Assembly: GCA_963726085.1 (NCBI GenBank)
Contig: CAVSAR010000011.1
Span: 1-64,000 of the forward strand
Length of the DNA: 64,000 nt
Direction of reading: 5' to 3'
From: ZC4RG30 sp963726085
GTDB taxonomy: Bacteria > Pseudomonadota > Gammaproteobacteria > Steroidobacterales > Steroidobacteraceae
The notes beneath the pieces were generated by a model. That model saw only the letters and a list, made by a program, of their open reading frames with translations. It ran no database searches and had not been told where the DNA came from. Below, piece after piece: positions 33,365 to 41,990 of the stretch. The number at the start of each line of letters is the position of its first letter. The first letter of the stretch is position 1. The position numbers and the translations under genes are program-made.

Positions 33365-35256
33365 GCCAGTAACTTCAGCAAGAGTCGGTTGAGACGCCGG
33401 GCATAGTCGCCCGGATTGGTCAGCTGCCCCTCGGTCAGCTGCCCCTGATCGTACAGCAGCTGCGCCAGCTCGCTGAAATCCTCCCCCTCAAGTCCGGCCA
33501 GGCGCAGGACCAGCGGATGGGTCATGTTCAGTTCCAGTATGGGCTTGCTGGCGGGCATCTCATCACGGCCCGCGGCGGCAAGGATGCGCCGCATGGACTC
33601 GCTCATCCCGTCAGCCGGGCGCGTCAGACAGGACGGGGACTCCGTCAATCGGGCACTGGCGCGAACCTCGACCACGGCATCGCCTAGTGCCGCGGCGACC
33701 CGCTTGAGCAGGGGCTCGTTGTCCGCGCTGCTGGCGGCGTCCCTGGCCGCACCGCTGGCCGGGTCTTGGCCCAGTCCGGCCAGGTCAAGGTCCCCGCGGG
33801 CCGCATCCTGGAAGGACTTGCCGTCGAACTCGTGCAGCTGGCCCATGATCCAGCCGTCAATCCGGTCGCCCAGCAACAGCACCTCGATTTTGCGGTCGCG
33901 CAGCTGCTCAATGAACGGACTGCTGCGCGCTGCCGCGCGGCTCTCGGCCAGGACGTAGTAAATCTTCGTCTGCCCAGGGGCCATGCGGGCGACGTAGTCG
34001 GCTAGGGCCACGCGGTCCTCGTCGCCGGTCTCATGCGTGCTGGCAAAGCGCAGCAGCGGCAGCAGCTTGTCGCGGTTGGAATAGTCCTCGGTCGCGCCCT
34101 CCTTGAGCACGGTGCCGAACTCCTTCCAGAACGCGGCATACTTCTCCGGCTCGTCCTTGGCCAGCTTGGCCAGCATGTCCAGTGCGCGGCGGGTCAGGGC
34201 GCCGCGCATGGCCTCGACTTCCGGGTCCCGCTGCAGCAGTTCGCGCGACACATTCAGCGGCAGGTCGCTGGAATCCAGCACCCCCTTGATGAAGCGCAGG
34301 TACAGGGGCAGGAACTGCTCGGCGTCGTCCATGATGAACACGCGCCGCACATGCAGCTTCAGACCGCGCGCGGCATCGCGCTGGTTGAGGTCAAACGGCG
34401 CCTGCGCCGGGACGTACAGCAGGCTGGTGTATTCACGCTTGCCTTCGACCCTGTTGTGGCTCCAGGCCAGCGGCGCGCCGCTGTCATGGGTAATGTGGCG
34501 ATAGAAATTCTGGTACTCCTCGTCGGAAACCTCGCTGCGCGGCCGCGTCCACAGGGCCTGAGCCTGGTTGACGGTTTCGTAGTCCAGCGTCGCGGCGCCC
34601 TGCTTGGGCATCAGCACCGGGAAGGACAGGTGGTCCGAATAGCGGCGCACCAGCGAACGCACCTGCCAGGCATCGGCAAATTCCTTGGCGTCGTCCTTGA
34701 GGTGCAATATCACCGTCGTGCCGCGCTGGGGGCGGTCGACGGACTCGACCGTGAACTCGCCGTCCGCGTTGGATTGCCAGCGCACGCCACTGGCGGTGGG
34801 GTCACCGGCCTTGCGCGACAACACCTCGACGCGATCAGCCACGATGAACGCGGAGTAGAAGCCAACCCCGAACTGTCCGATCAGTTGCGAATCCTTCTGG
34901 GCATCCCCGGTGAGCTTGCCGAAGAACTCCGCCGTCCCGGATCGGGCGATGGTGCCCAGGTGGGAGACGGCCTCTTCCCGGTTCATGCCAATGCCGTTGT
35001 CGCGTACCGTGAGGGTCCCCGCTGCGCTGTCGGCTTCCACCCAGATGGCCAGCTCGCGCTCCTCGCCCAGCAACCCCGGGTCGGCCAGCGACAGGAACCG
35101 CAGCTTGTCGTTGGCATCGGAGGCATTGGATATCAGCTCGCGCAGGAAGATCTCGCGATGGCTGTACAGCGAATGGATCATGAGCTTGAGCAGCTCACGG
35201 ACTTCGGCCTTGAACCCAAGGGTCTCGGGGGCGGGGGCAGCGGCGGCTTCAGGCAT
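33361..35256 (-). CDS. htpG: HtpG, Hsp90-family chaperone
   Basis: 631 residues of normal length. The N-terminal ATPase carries RELISNASDANDKLRF, DNGIGMNREEAV and IGQFGVGFYSAFIVADRVEV. Middle-domain landmarks are RRVFIMDDAEQFLPLYLRFI, GVLDSSDLPLNVSRELLQ and ETGDEDRVALADYVAR. A C-terminal dimerisation part ends ARRLNRLLLKLLA. It is a cytoplasmic heat-shock chaperone. The leader immediately upstream holds two hairpins, one of which overlaps the ribosome-binding site. First gene of htpG-msrB-hydrolase. Confidence 0.97.
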   Translation of the reverse strand: MPEAAAAPAPETLGFKAEVRELLKLMIHSLYSHREIFLRELISNASDANDKLRFLSLADPGLLGEERELAIWVEADSAAGTLTVRDNGIGMNREEAVSHLGTIARSGTAEFFGKLTGDAQKDSQLIGQFGVGFYSAFIVADRVEVLSRKAGDPTASGVRWQSNADGEFTVESVDRPQRGTTVILHLKDDAKEFADAWQVRSLVRRYSDHLSFPVLMPKQGAATLDYETVNQAQALWTRPRSEVSDEEYQNFYRHITHDSGAPLAWSHNRVEGKREYTSLLYVPAQAPFDLNQRDAARGLKLHVRRVFIMDDAEQFLPLYLRFIKGVLDSSDLPLNVSRELLQRDPEVEAMRGALTRRALDMLAKLAKDEPEKYAAFWKEFGTVLKEGATEDYSNRDKLLPLLRFASTHETGDEDRVALADYVARMAPGQTKIYYVLAESRAAARSSPFIEQLRDRKIEVLLLGDRIDGWIMGQLHEFDGKSFQDAARGDLDLAGLGQDPASGAARDAASSADNEPLLKRVAAALGDAVVEVRASARLTESPSCLTRPADGMSESMRRILAAAGRDEMPASKPILELNMTHPLVLRLAGLEGEDFSELAQLLYDQGQLTEGQLTNPGDYARRLNRLLLKLLA

Positions 35257-35265
35257 GGGGGAACT

Positions 35266-35294
35266 CCGGCGACGTTACGGGGAATCGTCGCCGG
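35266..35294 (-). promoter_or_regulatory. leader hairpin overlapping the htpG ribosome-binding site
   Basis: CCGGCGACG and CGTCGCCGG (9-bp perfect arms, 11-base loop) end about 9 bases before the htpG ATG. On the mRNA the 3' arm runs directly into GGAG, so the first two G's of the Shine-Dalgarno are base-paired. This could limit translation. It may be an RNA thermosensor, but the stem is very GC-rich for melting. Confidence 0.5.
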
Positions 35295-35295
35295 T

Positions 35296-35318
35296 AATAG
35301 GGCCTCGCGGCCCCTATT
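35296..35318 (-). other. second htpG leader hairpin
   Basis: AATAGGGCC (35296-35304) and GGCCCCTATT (35309-35318) pair around TCGC with one bulged base. No T run follows on the minus strand, so it is leader structure rather than a terminator. Confidence 0.5.
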
Positions 35319-35329
35319 TCAAGGGGGAG

Positions 35330-35443
35330 CTACTTCCAGCGGAAGGTAAGCCCGGCCACCAGGACCAGGTGCCGGCCATAGCCCAGCAGCTCGTCCATCT
35401 CGTCCCAGAGCAGCAGCAATCGTTCGAGCTTCAGGGCGTCCAC
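35330..35443 (-). CDS. candidate 37-residue small protein
   Basis: The GTG start overlaps the TAG of the upstream 74-residue gene (TAGTG). The product begins VDALKLERLLLLWDEMDELL and continues GYGRHLVLVAGLTFRWK. It is leucine-rich and amphipathic, with acidic residues in the middle and a basic end, so it could bind a membrane or a partner. Too short to judge by composition. The stop-start overlap is the main support. Confidence 0.4.
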   Translation of the reverse strand: MDALKLERLLLLWDEMDELLGYGRHLVLVAGLTFRWK

Positions 35444-35667
35444 TACTTGGGCTTCACGGCTGGGAAATCGGACTCCCACGACAAACGGGCCTTGTCAGAC
35501 CAGTTCTTGTAGTTGGCCCAGGTATTGAGGTTGCGGCTGATCGCCGCGTGCCGACCACGGCCGCGCTGCATGCGAGCCGCCCAATCCGCGTACAGCTCGG
35601 TGCTGCCGGGCCGGCGCCGCTCGCCGGTGCTCGACAGGTCCTCACTTGGCTTTTCTACAGTCGACAT
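35443..35667 (-). CDS. small conserved-looking hypothetical protein
   Basis: 74 residues, hydrophilic and basic: TELYADWAARMQRGRGRHAA, ISRNLNTWANYKNWSDKARL, WESDFPAVKPK. Four tryptophans in a short chain suggest a folded or RNA/protein-binding domain rather than random translation. No family recognised. It lies upstream of htpG on the same strand with the 37-residue frame in between. The start could also be internal. Confidence 0.5.
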   Translation of the reverse strand: MSTVEKPSEDLSSTGERRRPGSTELYADWAARMQRGRGRHAAISRNLNTWANYKNWSDKARLSWESDFPAVKPK

Positions 35668-35797
35668 CTCGAAGCCGCCTTGGGACCCGCATCGGCGGGC
35701 CGCTGGATTGACTGGCTTCGAGGTTAGTCAGGGGGCGGTTAAATCGACAGGAACTGCTTCACGCCCCAAGTCATTTGCAGAGCATCCTCTGCGGCGG

Positions 35798-37183
35798 CTA
35801 CTTAACAATGCGGTAGCAGGGCTGATAGGTGCTGCCTGGCAGCTTCATCCGGCCGGCAGCCACAAAGGATCGCAGCAGGTTGTCGAGCAGCTGCATCAGG
35901 CCCGCATCGCCGCGCAGCTCAAACGGCCCGTGTGCTTCGATGGCGGCAATACCCTGCTCCTTAACATTGCCGGAGACGATGCCGGAAAAGGCGCGGCGCA
36001 GGTTGGCCACCAGTTCATGGCGCGGCTGGTCACGGTGCAGCTCCAGCTGTCGCATGTTCTGGTGCGTGGCCTCGAACGGGTGCTGGAACCCCTCCGGGAT
36101 ATGTAGCAGCCAGTTGAAGCTGTAGGAATCATTGCTGGCACGGCGCTGGGCGCGCACATGGCCGATGTCAGCGACCACCTGGCGTGCGGCGGCAGCCGGG
36201 TCCCCGACCACGAACTTGACCCGGTCGGTCACCTCCGGGCCCAGGGCTCCTTCGATGAACTCGCGGATCTGCGCGAAATACTCCGCGCTCTGCGCCGGGC
36301 CGGTAAACACGATGGGCAGCGCGTGCTGTGCATTTTTCGGATCCAGCAGCACGCCCAGCAGGTACAGGATCTCCTCGGTGGTGCCCGCGCCGCCCGGGAA
36401 CACCACGACGCAGTGCGCCAGGCGCACGAAGGCCTCCAGGCGCTTCTCGATGTCCGGCATGATCACCAGCTGGTTGACGATGGCATTGGGCGGCTCAGCG
36501 GCAATGATCCCCGGCTCGGTGATGCCGATGTAGCGACCGTTGGTGATGCGCTGCTTGGCATGGCCAATGGTCGCGCCCTTCATCGGGCCCTTCATGGCCC
36601 CCGGGCCGCAACCGGTGCACACGTCCACGCCGCGCAAGCCCAGCTCGTACCCGACCTTCTTCGTATACTGGTACTCGCCCTCGTTGATCGAGTGGCCGCC
36701 CCAGCACACTGCCAGGTTGGGCTTGATCTTGCGCTCCAGCACCCGCGCGTTGCGCAGCACGTGGAACACGGAATTGGTGATGTCGGGGCTCTTGCCGAGG
36801 TCAAAGCGGTTGCCCTGGTGAACCTCGTGGGCGATGTAGACCACGTCGCGCAGCACGGCGAACAGATGTTCCTTGATGCCGCGGATCATCTGGCCATCGA
36901 CAAAGGCGCTGGCCGGGGCATTGCGGATCTGCAGGCGGATGCCCCAGGGGTGGCGCACCACCTTGACGTCGAATTCCCGGTACCGGTCGAACAGCAGCTT
37001 GGCGTTATCGCTGTCGCTGCCGGAATTGAGTACGGCCAGCGCGCACTTGCGGAACAGTGAGTGGATGCCGTCCTGCCCGGAGTTGAGCAGGACCTCGATC
37101 TCTGACTGGGAAAGGGTTTCGAGGCTGCCACGCGGGCCCACGCTCGCGTCCACGACCTCTGGCAAATCGACTACGGCGTGCAA
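35798..37183 (-). CDS. ppnN: PpnN (YgdH) nucleotide 5'-monophosphate nucleosidase, LOG family
   Basis: 461 residues. PpnN cleaves nucleoside monophosphates to base and ribose-5-phosphate and is controlled by (p)ppGpp in E. coli. An N-terminal domain (LSQSEIEVLLNSGQDGIHSL) is followed by the LOG core: VCWGGHSINEGEYQYTKKVG, CTGCGPGAMKGPMKGATIGH and the signature VVVFPGGAGTTEEILYLLG. The C-terminal domain has HIPEGFQHPFEATHQNMRQL. It is followed after 8 bases on the same strand by an L,D-transpeptidase gene in the upstream direction. Confidence 0.95.
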   Translation of the reverse strand: MHAVVDLPEVVDASVGPRGSLETLSQSEIEVLLNSGQDGIHSLFRKCALAVLNSGSDSDNAKLLFDRYREFDVKVVRHPWGIRLQIRNAPASAFVDGQMIRGIKEHLFAVLRDVVYIAHEVHQGNRFDLGKSPDITNSVFHVLRNARVLERKIKPNLAVCWGGHSINEGEYQYTKKVGYELGLRGVDVCTGCGPGAMKGPMKGATIGHAKQRITNGRYIGITEPGIIAAEPPNAIVNQLVIMPDIEKRLEAFVRLAHCVVVFPGGAGTTEEILYLLGVLLDPKNAQHALPIVFTGPAQSAEYFAQIREFIEGALGPEVTDRVKFVVGDPAAAARQVVADIGHVRAQRRASNDSYSFNWLLHIPEGFQHPFEATHQNMRQLELHRDQPRHELVANLRRAFSGIVSGNVKEQGIAAIEAHGPFELRGDAGLMQLLDNLLRSFVAAGRMKLPGSTYQPCYRIVK

Positions 37184-37191
37184 CGGGGGCT

Positions 37192-37749
37192 TCAGGGCAG
37201 GATGTCGATGGGCGTGTCGTCGTGCGTCAGCAACCAGATCTCCACCATGTCGGAGTTGGACACCGCAATGCAGCCGTCGGTCCAGTCACTGCCCGAGTAG
37301 TAATCGGGGTCGCGCTTGAGGCGGTTGGGCAGGCCGTGGATCATGATCGAGCCGCCCGGGTCCCAGCCATTTTTCTTGGCCCGCTTGACGTCATCCGGGC
37401 CGGGATACGAGACCTGGATGGAAAGAAAGTAATCACTGCGCGCGTTGCGCCGCGTGAGCAGGTAGCGGCCCTCGGGGGTGCGGAAGTCGCCGGCCTTGAC
37501 CTTTTGCCCGGTGGGCACCAGCCCCAGGGAGATGTGGTAGCTGGCCAGCACGTCATTGCCGCGCATCAATTCCAGGCGACGGGCGGCCTTGCGCACGACC
37601 ACCCGGGTCGCCGTCGGCAACTGGTTGGGCGTCGTGGAGAATGGCTGGTCAGCGCCGGAGGTCAGCGCAGGTTCGGACCGCAGCACTCCCGGCGCCAGCA
37701 GCAGGGCGGCGAGCAGCACGGGAACCGGTAGCGAACGCGCAGCAATCAC
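37192..37749 (-). CDS. L,D-transpeptidase (YkuD domain)
   Basis: 185 residues with a signal peptide (MIAARSLPVPVLLAALLLAP). The YkuD catalytic region is SIMIHGLPNRLKRDPDYYSG and DWTDGCIAVSNSDM; the cysteine is the nucleophile and the histidine of MIHG is conserved. Such enzymes make 3-3 peptidoglycan crosslinks or attach proteins to peptidoglycan. The DGCIA motif replaces the more usual SHGCIR, a known subfamily variant from memory. It lies between an MltD-like lytic transglycosylase and ppnN, so the two wall enzymes may be co-expressed. Confidence 0.92.
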   Translation of the reverse strand: MIAARSLPVPVLLAALLLAPGVLRSEPALTSGADQPFSTTPNQLPTATRVVVRKAARRLELMRGNDVLASYHISLGLVPTGQKVKAGDFRTPEGRYLLTRRNARSDYFLSIQVSYPGPDDVKRAKKNGWDPGGSIMIHGLPNRLKRDPDYYSGSDWTDGCIAVSNSDMVEIWLLTHDDTPIDILP

Positions 37750-37802
37750 GGTGCCATTATGACACGGGTGTCCAGGGGCGTGTCTTGACCCAGGTCACAG
37801 GG

Positions 37803-39773
37803 TCAGGCCGGGGGCAGCGCCTCCACCTTGGGGATCACGATTTCCACGCCCGCGTGCAGGTCGGAAAAGTTCACATCCGGGTTGTAGTGTTGCAGCAGCC
37901 AGGTGGGCACGGTGGCAAAGCGCTGCGTCACGACCCAGAGTGAATCGCCCTTGCGCGCCACGTAGACTTCGGTGCCGACGATGCGATGCCCGTTGAAGAA
38001 GTCGGACTGGCGCGCCTGGTGATACGCGCGACGCTGTTGCTCGAACTGCTCGGCCGCGACATTTGAAAAATCCATTTTCAGGCTGCGCCCCAGGGACACG
38101 ATGGCATTGCCACGCAGTCCATTGATCGCGCGCAGCCGGCTGGTCGGCAACTTCAGCCAATCCGCGTAGTGCCCCAGTGTCTCGTCTGCCGCCACGCGGA
38201 TGGTGCCGTTGGTGGCCACGGCGAATTCGACGCCCTCATCCACCTGCGCCACCGCGCCACTGGCGCCGCCTGGGGCCAGCGATGGACTCTCCGCCCGTGC
38301 CTGCGCCCGCGTCAGCGGCTCCGGCGTGGGCGCCCGGTGCGCAGCGTGAGTGGCCGGCGCTGCCGCAGTCACCGGCACTTCCACTGGCACCGGCGCGGGT
38401 ACCTTTGCCGTCTGTGGTTCAGCCACTGGCGCTGGCGCAGGAGGCGCTGCGGGCACGGCGGCCATCGCGGGGACTTCGCCCCGGGCGGCGCCGATGCGTG
38501 CCGGCGCAATGTCCGGCAGCCGCAGCGTGCGCCTTCCCTTCAGCGAGTCGCTGCCCGCCAGGTTGTTGAGGTGTGCCAGCTGCACCGCATCCACCCCCTG
38601 GGATTTGGCGACGTGTTCGATGGTGTCACCGGACTTGACGCGATAGCTGCGCGGGCGTGGCTGGCCTGCGTACTGGTCCATGGGCCCGACCATTTGGGCC
38701 AGTTGCGCCGGCGTCACCGCGCCCATATCCGCCGGCAGCCTCAGGCGGTAGCCCTTGGGTACCAATCGTTGTCCCTCCCATACTGCGGGGCGCAGTGCCG
38801 GGTTCAAGGCAGCCAGCTGGCTGCGATCGATCTTCAGCACCCGCTGAAGGGCGGCAAGCGGTACGTAGGACGGCATTTCCACTTCTGCGGTGCGCAATGG
38901 CATGTGGCGCGACAAGTTGCCAAAATACTTCTGCGGATTGCGGTCTATTTCCAGCGCCGCCAGGAAAGACACGTAGAAGTTACGCGACGCGAACCCGAAC
39001 GAGGGGCTGTGGTAGCTGCGCACGATGGTTGCGATGTCCGAGGTGCCCACCGAGTCGCGCGCGCGGCGCATGCCTTCAGCACCGTGGTTGTAGGCGGTCA
39101 GCGCCAGCGGCCAGGTGCCGAGCAACCGGTAGTTGAAGTCCAGCAGTTGCGCAGCGGCTTCGGTGGCGCGATAGGGATCCAGTCGCTCGTCCACCGCGTC
39201 GTTGACGCGCAGGAACCGGCGGCCAGTGCCGGGCATGAACTGCCACAGGCCCGCGGCGCCCACCTTGGAATAGGCGGTGGGATCAAACGACGATTCGACG
39301 TGCGGCAGCGCCGCCAGTTCCCCGGGCAGGCCCGCATTGCTGAAGACTGCGGCGATTTGCTGCTCCCAGGCACCGGATCGTTCGAGGCCCTCACGGAACC
39401 GGTCGGACTGACCCAGCTGGAAGCGCACATGCTGCGCGGCCTGACTAAAGCGCTCCGGCGTGGCGTCGCTGCCGAACATCTGCCGGATGCGCGACTCGTC
39501 CTCGGTAGGATCGGCCACGCCACTGGCCAGGCGCTTGAGCATCGTCGCGATCCTTTCGCGTTGCTCGTCCACGGCCTCGAGACGCTGCCGGGGCGTTACG
39601 TCCGCATTGAACTTCAGGGTGCGATAGACGATGCCCAGATCATTCTCATCGTGCAGGAAGCCTTCGTTGGTGGTGATCTCGGAGTAGACCCGGGTCCAGA
39701 ACGCGACATCGCGAGCCAGTTCCGGCGGCCGGACCATGGGATCGGCTGTGGCCGCAGGCTCGGCAGCGCGCAT
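37803..39773 (-). CDS. mltD: MltD-like membrane-bound lytic murein transglycosylase with LysM domains
   Basis: 656 codons from the ATG at 39773. The SLT domain shows PHVESSFDPTAYSKVGAAGL, WQFMPGTGRRF and TAYNHGAEGMRRA; the catalytic glutamate is the E of HVESSF. LysM peptidoglycan-binding units follow (SYRVKSGDTIEHVAKSQGVD; a second around IRVAADETLGHYADWLKLP; a third EVYVARKGDSLWVVTQRFAT), with a proline/alanine linker between the first and second. The ATG lies after a hydrophobic export signal (RALIPLLLLCLASG) that is in frame upstream, but no ATG, GTG or TTG precedes it before a stop. The true start is therefore missing or miscalled. Periplasmic glycan cleavage is the expected role. Confidence 0.9.
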   Translation of the reverse strand: MRAAEPAATADPMVRPPELARDVAFWTRVYSEITTNEGFLHDENDLGIVYRTLKFNADVTPRQRLEAVDEQRERIATMLKRLASGVADPTEDESRIRQMFGSDATPERFSQAAQHVRFQLGQSDRFREGLERSGAWEQQIAAVFSNAGLPGELAALPHVESSFDPTAYSKVGAAGLWQFMPGTGRRFLRVNDAVDERLDPYRATEAAAQLLDFNYRLLGTWPLALTAYNHGAEGMRRARDSVGTSDIATIVRSYHSPSFGFASRNFYVSFLAALEIDRNPQKYFGNLSRHMPLRTAEVEMPSYVPLAALQRVLKIDRSQLAALNPALRPAVWEGQRLVPKGYRLRLPADMGAVTPAQLAQMVGPMDQYAGQPRPRSYRVKSGDTIEHVAKSQGVDAVQLAHLNNLAGSDSLKGRRTLRLPDIAPARIGAARGEVPAMAAVPAAPPAPAPVAEPQTAKVPAPVPVEVPVTAAAPATHAAHRAPTPEPLTRAQARAESPSLAPGGASGAVAQVDEGVEFAVATNGTIRVAADETLGHYADWLKLPTSRLRAINGLRGNAIVSLGRSLKMDFSNVAAEQFEQQRRAYHQARQSDFFNGHRIVGTEVYVARKGDSLWVVTQRFATVPTWLLQHYNPDVNFSDLHAGVEIVIPKVEALPPA

Positions 39774-40072
39774 CCCTGAAGCCAGGCACAGCAGCAGCAG
39801 CGGGATCAGGGCCCGAGTGGCATTGCGCGCGGCGGGCAGCGTGAACAGATGGATGTCGATGTCTGCGGTCCTGGGCCAGGAATACCGTAACGACTATAGC
39901 GGCGGTAAGCCCACGTGGATCGCAGTCTGGGGATGAAATCGCGGTAATGCGCCCCCGCGGGCTGGCACCTGCGGCAACGCCGTGCGGCGAAGCGCGATAG
40001 GCTCCTCTCTCGCCCGTGGCCTTTAGCCGCCGCACCGCCAGGCCCCGCAAACGTCGGGTTCGCCCGCGTCAG
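39774..40072. other. spacer of about 300 bases upstream of mltD
   Basis: Minus-strand bases 39774-39888 encode the in-frame signal-peptide stretch of mltD without a normal start codon. The remaining 39889-40072 shows no gene, no clear promoter and no terminator. Confidence 0.5.
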
Positions 40073-40717
40073 TCACACCGGGCCCACGGCCAGCATCCAA
40101 ACCGTCTCAACGGCCGCGCACCTGCCCTTCATTCCACCCGGAACGTCGGCACTGGCGATGCGCTGCAGCCGGTAGCGGCCCGCGTACTGGCGCCGCACCT
40201 CGTCGTCATCGATCGAGAAGGGTGGCCCCGGCACCGCATCCTGGTCGTACACGAGGCAGATCAGCAGTTGTGGAGCACGTTGCGTGATCTTGACCAGGTG
40301 GGCCGTATAGCGACTGCGCATGTCGGCAGGTAGCGCAACCAGCGCTGCCCGGTCGTAGCTGGCGTCCACCCGGCCCAGGACATCGGCCGTCAGGTCGAAC
40401 AGGTCCCCGACGAATATGTCGATGCCTGGCGCGCTGTAGCGCAGCAGCTTGCCTTCCTTGGATATCAGCGGCTGCACCGCGAGCTCCGCAAACAGCTGCT
40501 CGATGGCCAGTTCGCTGAGCTCCACTCCGGCTACCCGATAGCCCCCGGCACGCAGCCAGGCGATATCTCGCGTCTTGCCGCACAGCGGCACAAATATCCG
40601 CGTCCCTGGCGCCAGGGACAGACGCGGGAAATTCCCCACCAGCTGCGCGTTGGCCTGGCCTTCGTGGAAACCGATCTGGTTGCTTTGCCACCGCTGATGC
40701 CAAAATTCTGCTTCCAT
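40073..40717 (-). CDS. tpm: thiopurine S-methyltransferase (TPMT family)
   Basis: 214 residues, standard bacterial TPMT length. FWHQRWQSNQIGFHEGQAN and FVPLCGKTRDIAWLRAGGYR (SAM-binding) lead, followed by VAGVELSELAIEQLF and DRAALVALPADMRSRYTAHL. Bacterial enzymes methylate thiols and metalloids and are linked to tellurite and selenite detoxification. Single gene 24 bases upstream of the small exported protein gene on the same strand. Confidence 0.95.
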   Translation of the reverse strand: MEAEFWHQRWQSNQIGFHEGQANAQLVGNFPRLSLAPGTRIFVPLCGKTRDIAWLRAGGYRVAGVELSELAIEQLFAELAVQPLISKEGKLLRYSAPGIDIFVGDLFDLTADVLGRVDASYDRAALVALPADMRSRYTAHLVKITQRAPQLLICLVYDQDAVPGPPFSIDDDEVRRQYAGRYRLQRIASADVPGGMKGRCAAVETVWMLAVGPV

Positions 40718-40746
40718 GCAGTACGCCCGCCAGAGCGCCGGTAGCG

Positions 40747-41022
40747 CTATCTAACGACCGTCTTGATGACGCGCTGTTCTGGCATGCAGTTGGGAATCGC
40801 GGGCGCCTCGGACAGTTGCGTGGCACTCGTCAGTGGCATGAACCGCGGCGTGTCACTGGGTGCCTGCAGCAGATGATTGGCCTGGCGAATAAAATAGCAG
40901 CGCTGCCCGGACGCCGCGTCGAGGGCCTTCCTGGGATTGACCGGGTCGCTGGCTGAGGTCACCGGTGCGGCCAGGAGCGGCATCGTTGACAGAACCAGCA
41001 CAACGCATGAAAGCTTGCGCAT
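40747..41022 (-). CDS. small exported protein of unknown function
   Basis: 91 residues from the ATG at 41022, preceded by GGGAGG. Signal peptide MRKLSCVVLVLSTMPLLAAP, cleaved near VTSA. The mature part has two cysteines (SGQRCYFIRQANHLL; AIPNCMPEQRV) that could form one disulfide. I do not recognise the family with confidence. It follows the divergent EamA transporter spacer and precedes tpm. Confidence 0.75.
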   Translation of the reverse strand: MRKLSCVVLVLSTMPLLAAPVTSASDPVNPRKALDAASGQRCYFIRQANHLLQAPSDTPRFMPLTSATQLSEAPAIPNCMPEQRVIKTVVR

Positions 41023-41134
41023 CGAGCCTCCCGGATCCTTCGGCTCGCAGCCTACTCCCGATCCGGACCACGGTGAAGAGGCCAGGGGATGCGTAGGGCT
41101 GGCGGGTGACAGCCATAGAGTACCGGGGTGACGT

Positions 41135-41974
41135 TTGACCAACATCCTGCAACTGGTCGTGCTGGGCGCCATCTGGGGCGCCTCGTTCCTGTTTATGCGG
41201 CTGGCCGTCAATGACTTCGGACCCATGCCGCTGGTGGAGGTGCGCCTGGCGCTGGGATCGCTGCTGTTGCTGCCGTTTCTGTGGCGTGATCGCGCCTGGT
41301 TTTTGCTCAAGCGCTGGCCGCGGATGGCCTTGATCGGCGCAGTCAATTCCGCACTGCCGTTCCTGCTGTTCGCCTGGGCGGCCGAGCGCGCGCCGGCGGG
41401 CGTAGGGGCCATCGCCAATGGCATGACGGCCCTGTGCGCCGGGCTGGTGGGCTTGCTGTTCTTCGGCGAGAAGCTGCGGCCGCAGCAGAGCATTGCGTTG
41501 TGCGCGGGATTCGTCGGCATCCTGGTGCTGGCCAGCGGCAGGATGGCCGGCATGAGTGTGGGCTGGGCCAGCCTCGCCGGCGCGCTGGCCTCCGTGCTCT
41601 ACGGTTTCGGATTGCACATGGCCCGGAGGTACCTTGCGGGCCTGCCGGCCGCGGCGCTGGCCGCGGTGACCTTGGGATCGGCAGCGTTGCTGGCAGCGCC
41701 GTTCGCCATTGCCACCTGGCCGGCTCAGCATATACCGCTGAAGTCCTGGCTCGGCGCGGTCGCGTTGGGCGTGCTGTGCACCGGGGTCGCATTCGTCATG
41801 TACTACCGGCTGATAGAGCGCATCGGCCCCAACCGCACGTCGACTGTCACCTACCTGGTGCCGCCATTTGGCGTGGCCTGGGGCTGGCTGTTCCTCGGTG
41901 AACCCGTGACCCTGACCATGGCCATCGCCTGCGCGCTGATCCTGGGCAGCGTGGCGCTCAGTCACCGCCGGTGA
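41135..41974 (+). CDS. EamA/DMT-superfamily transporter
   Basis: 279 residues starting at TTG 41135. Ten membrane helices in two EamA repeats (LVVLGAIWGASFLFMRLAVN; VNSALPFLLFAWAAERAPAG; then ASLAGALASVLYGFGLHMAR and VALGVLCTGVAFVMYYRLIE). ERIGPNRTSTVTYLVPPFGV and GWLFLGEPVTL are typical of drug/metabolite exporters of the RhaT/EamA type. Substrate unknown. Confidence 0.92.
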   Translation: MTNILQLVVLGAIWGASFLFMRLAVNDFGPMPLVEVRLALGSLLLLPFLWRDRAWFLLKRWPRMALIGAVNSALPFLLFAWAAERAPAGVGAIANGMTALCAGLVGLLFFGEKLRPQQSIALCAGFVGILVLASGRMAGMSVGWASLAGALASVLYGFGLHMARRYLAGLPAAALAAVTLGSAALLAAPFAIATWPAQHIPLKSWLGAVALGVLCTGVAFVMYYRLIERIGPNRTSTVTYLVPPFGVAWGWLFLGEPVTLTMAIACALILGSVALSHRR

Positions 41975-41990
41975 AGAGCGCCAGAGGCCA

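Noticed and set aside
38169..39779. 536-codon frame opposite mltD
   Set aside because: Composition follows the reverse of LysM/SLT codons; no domain.
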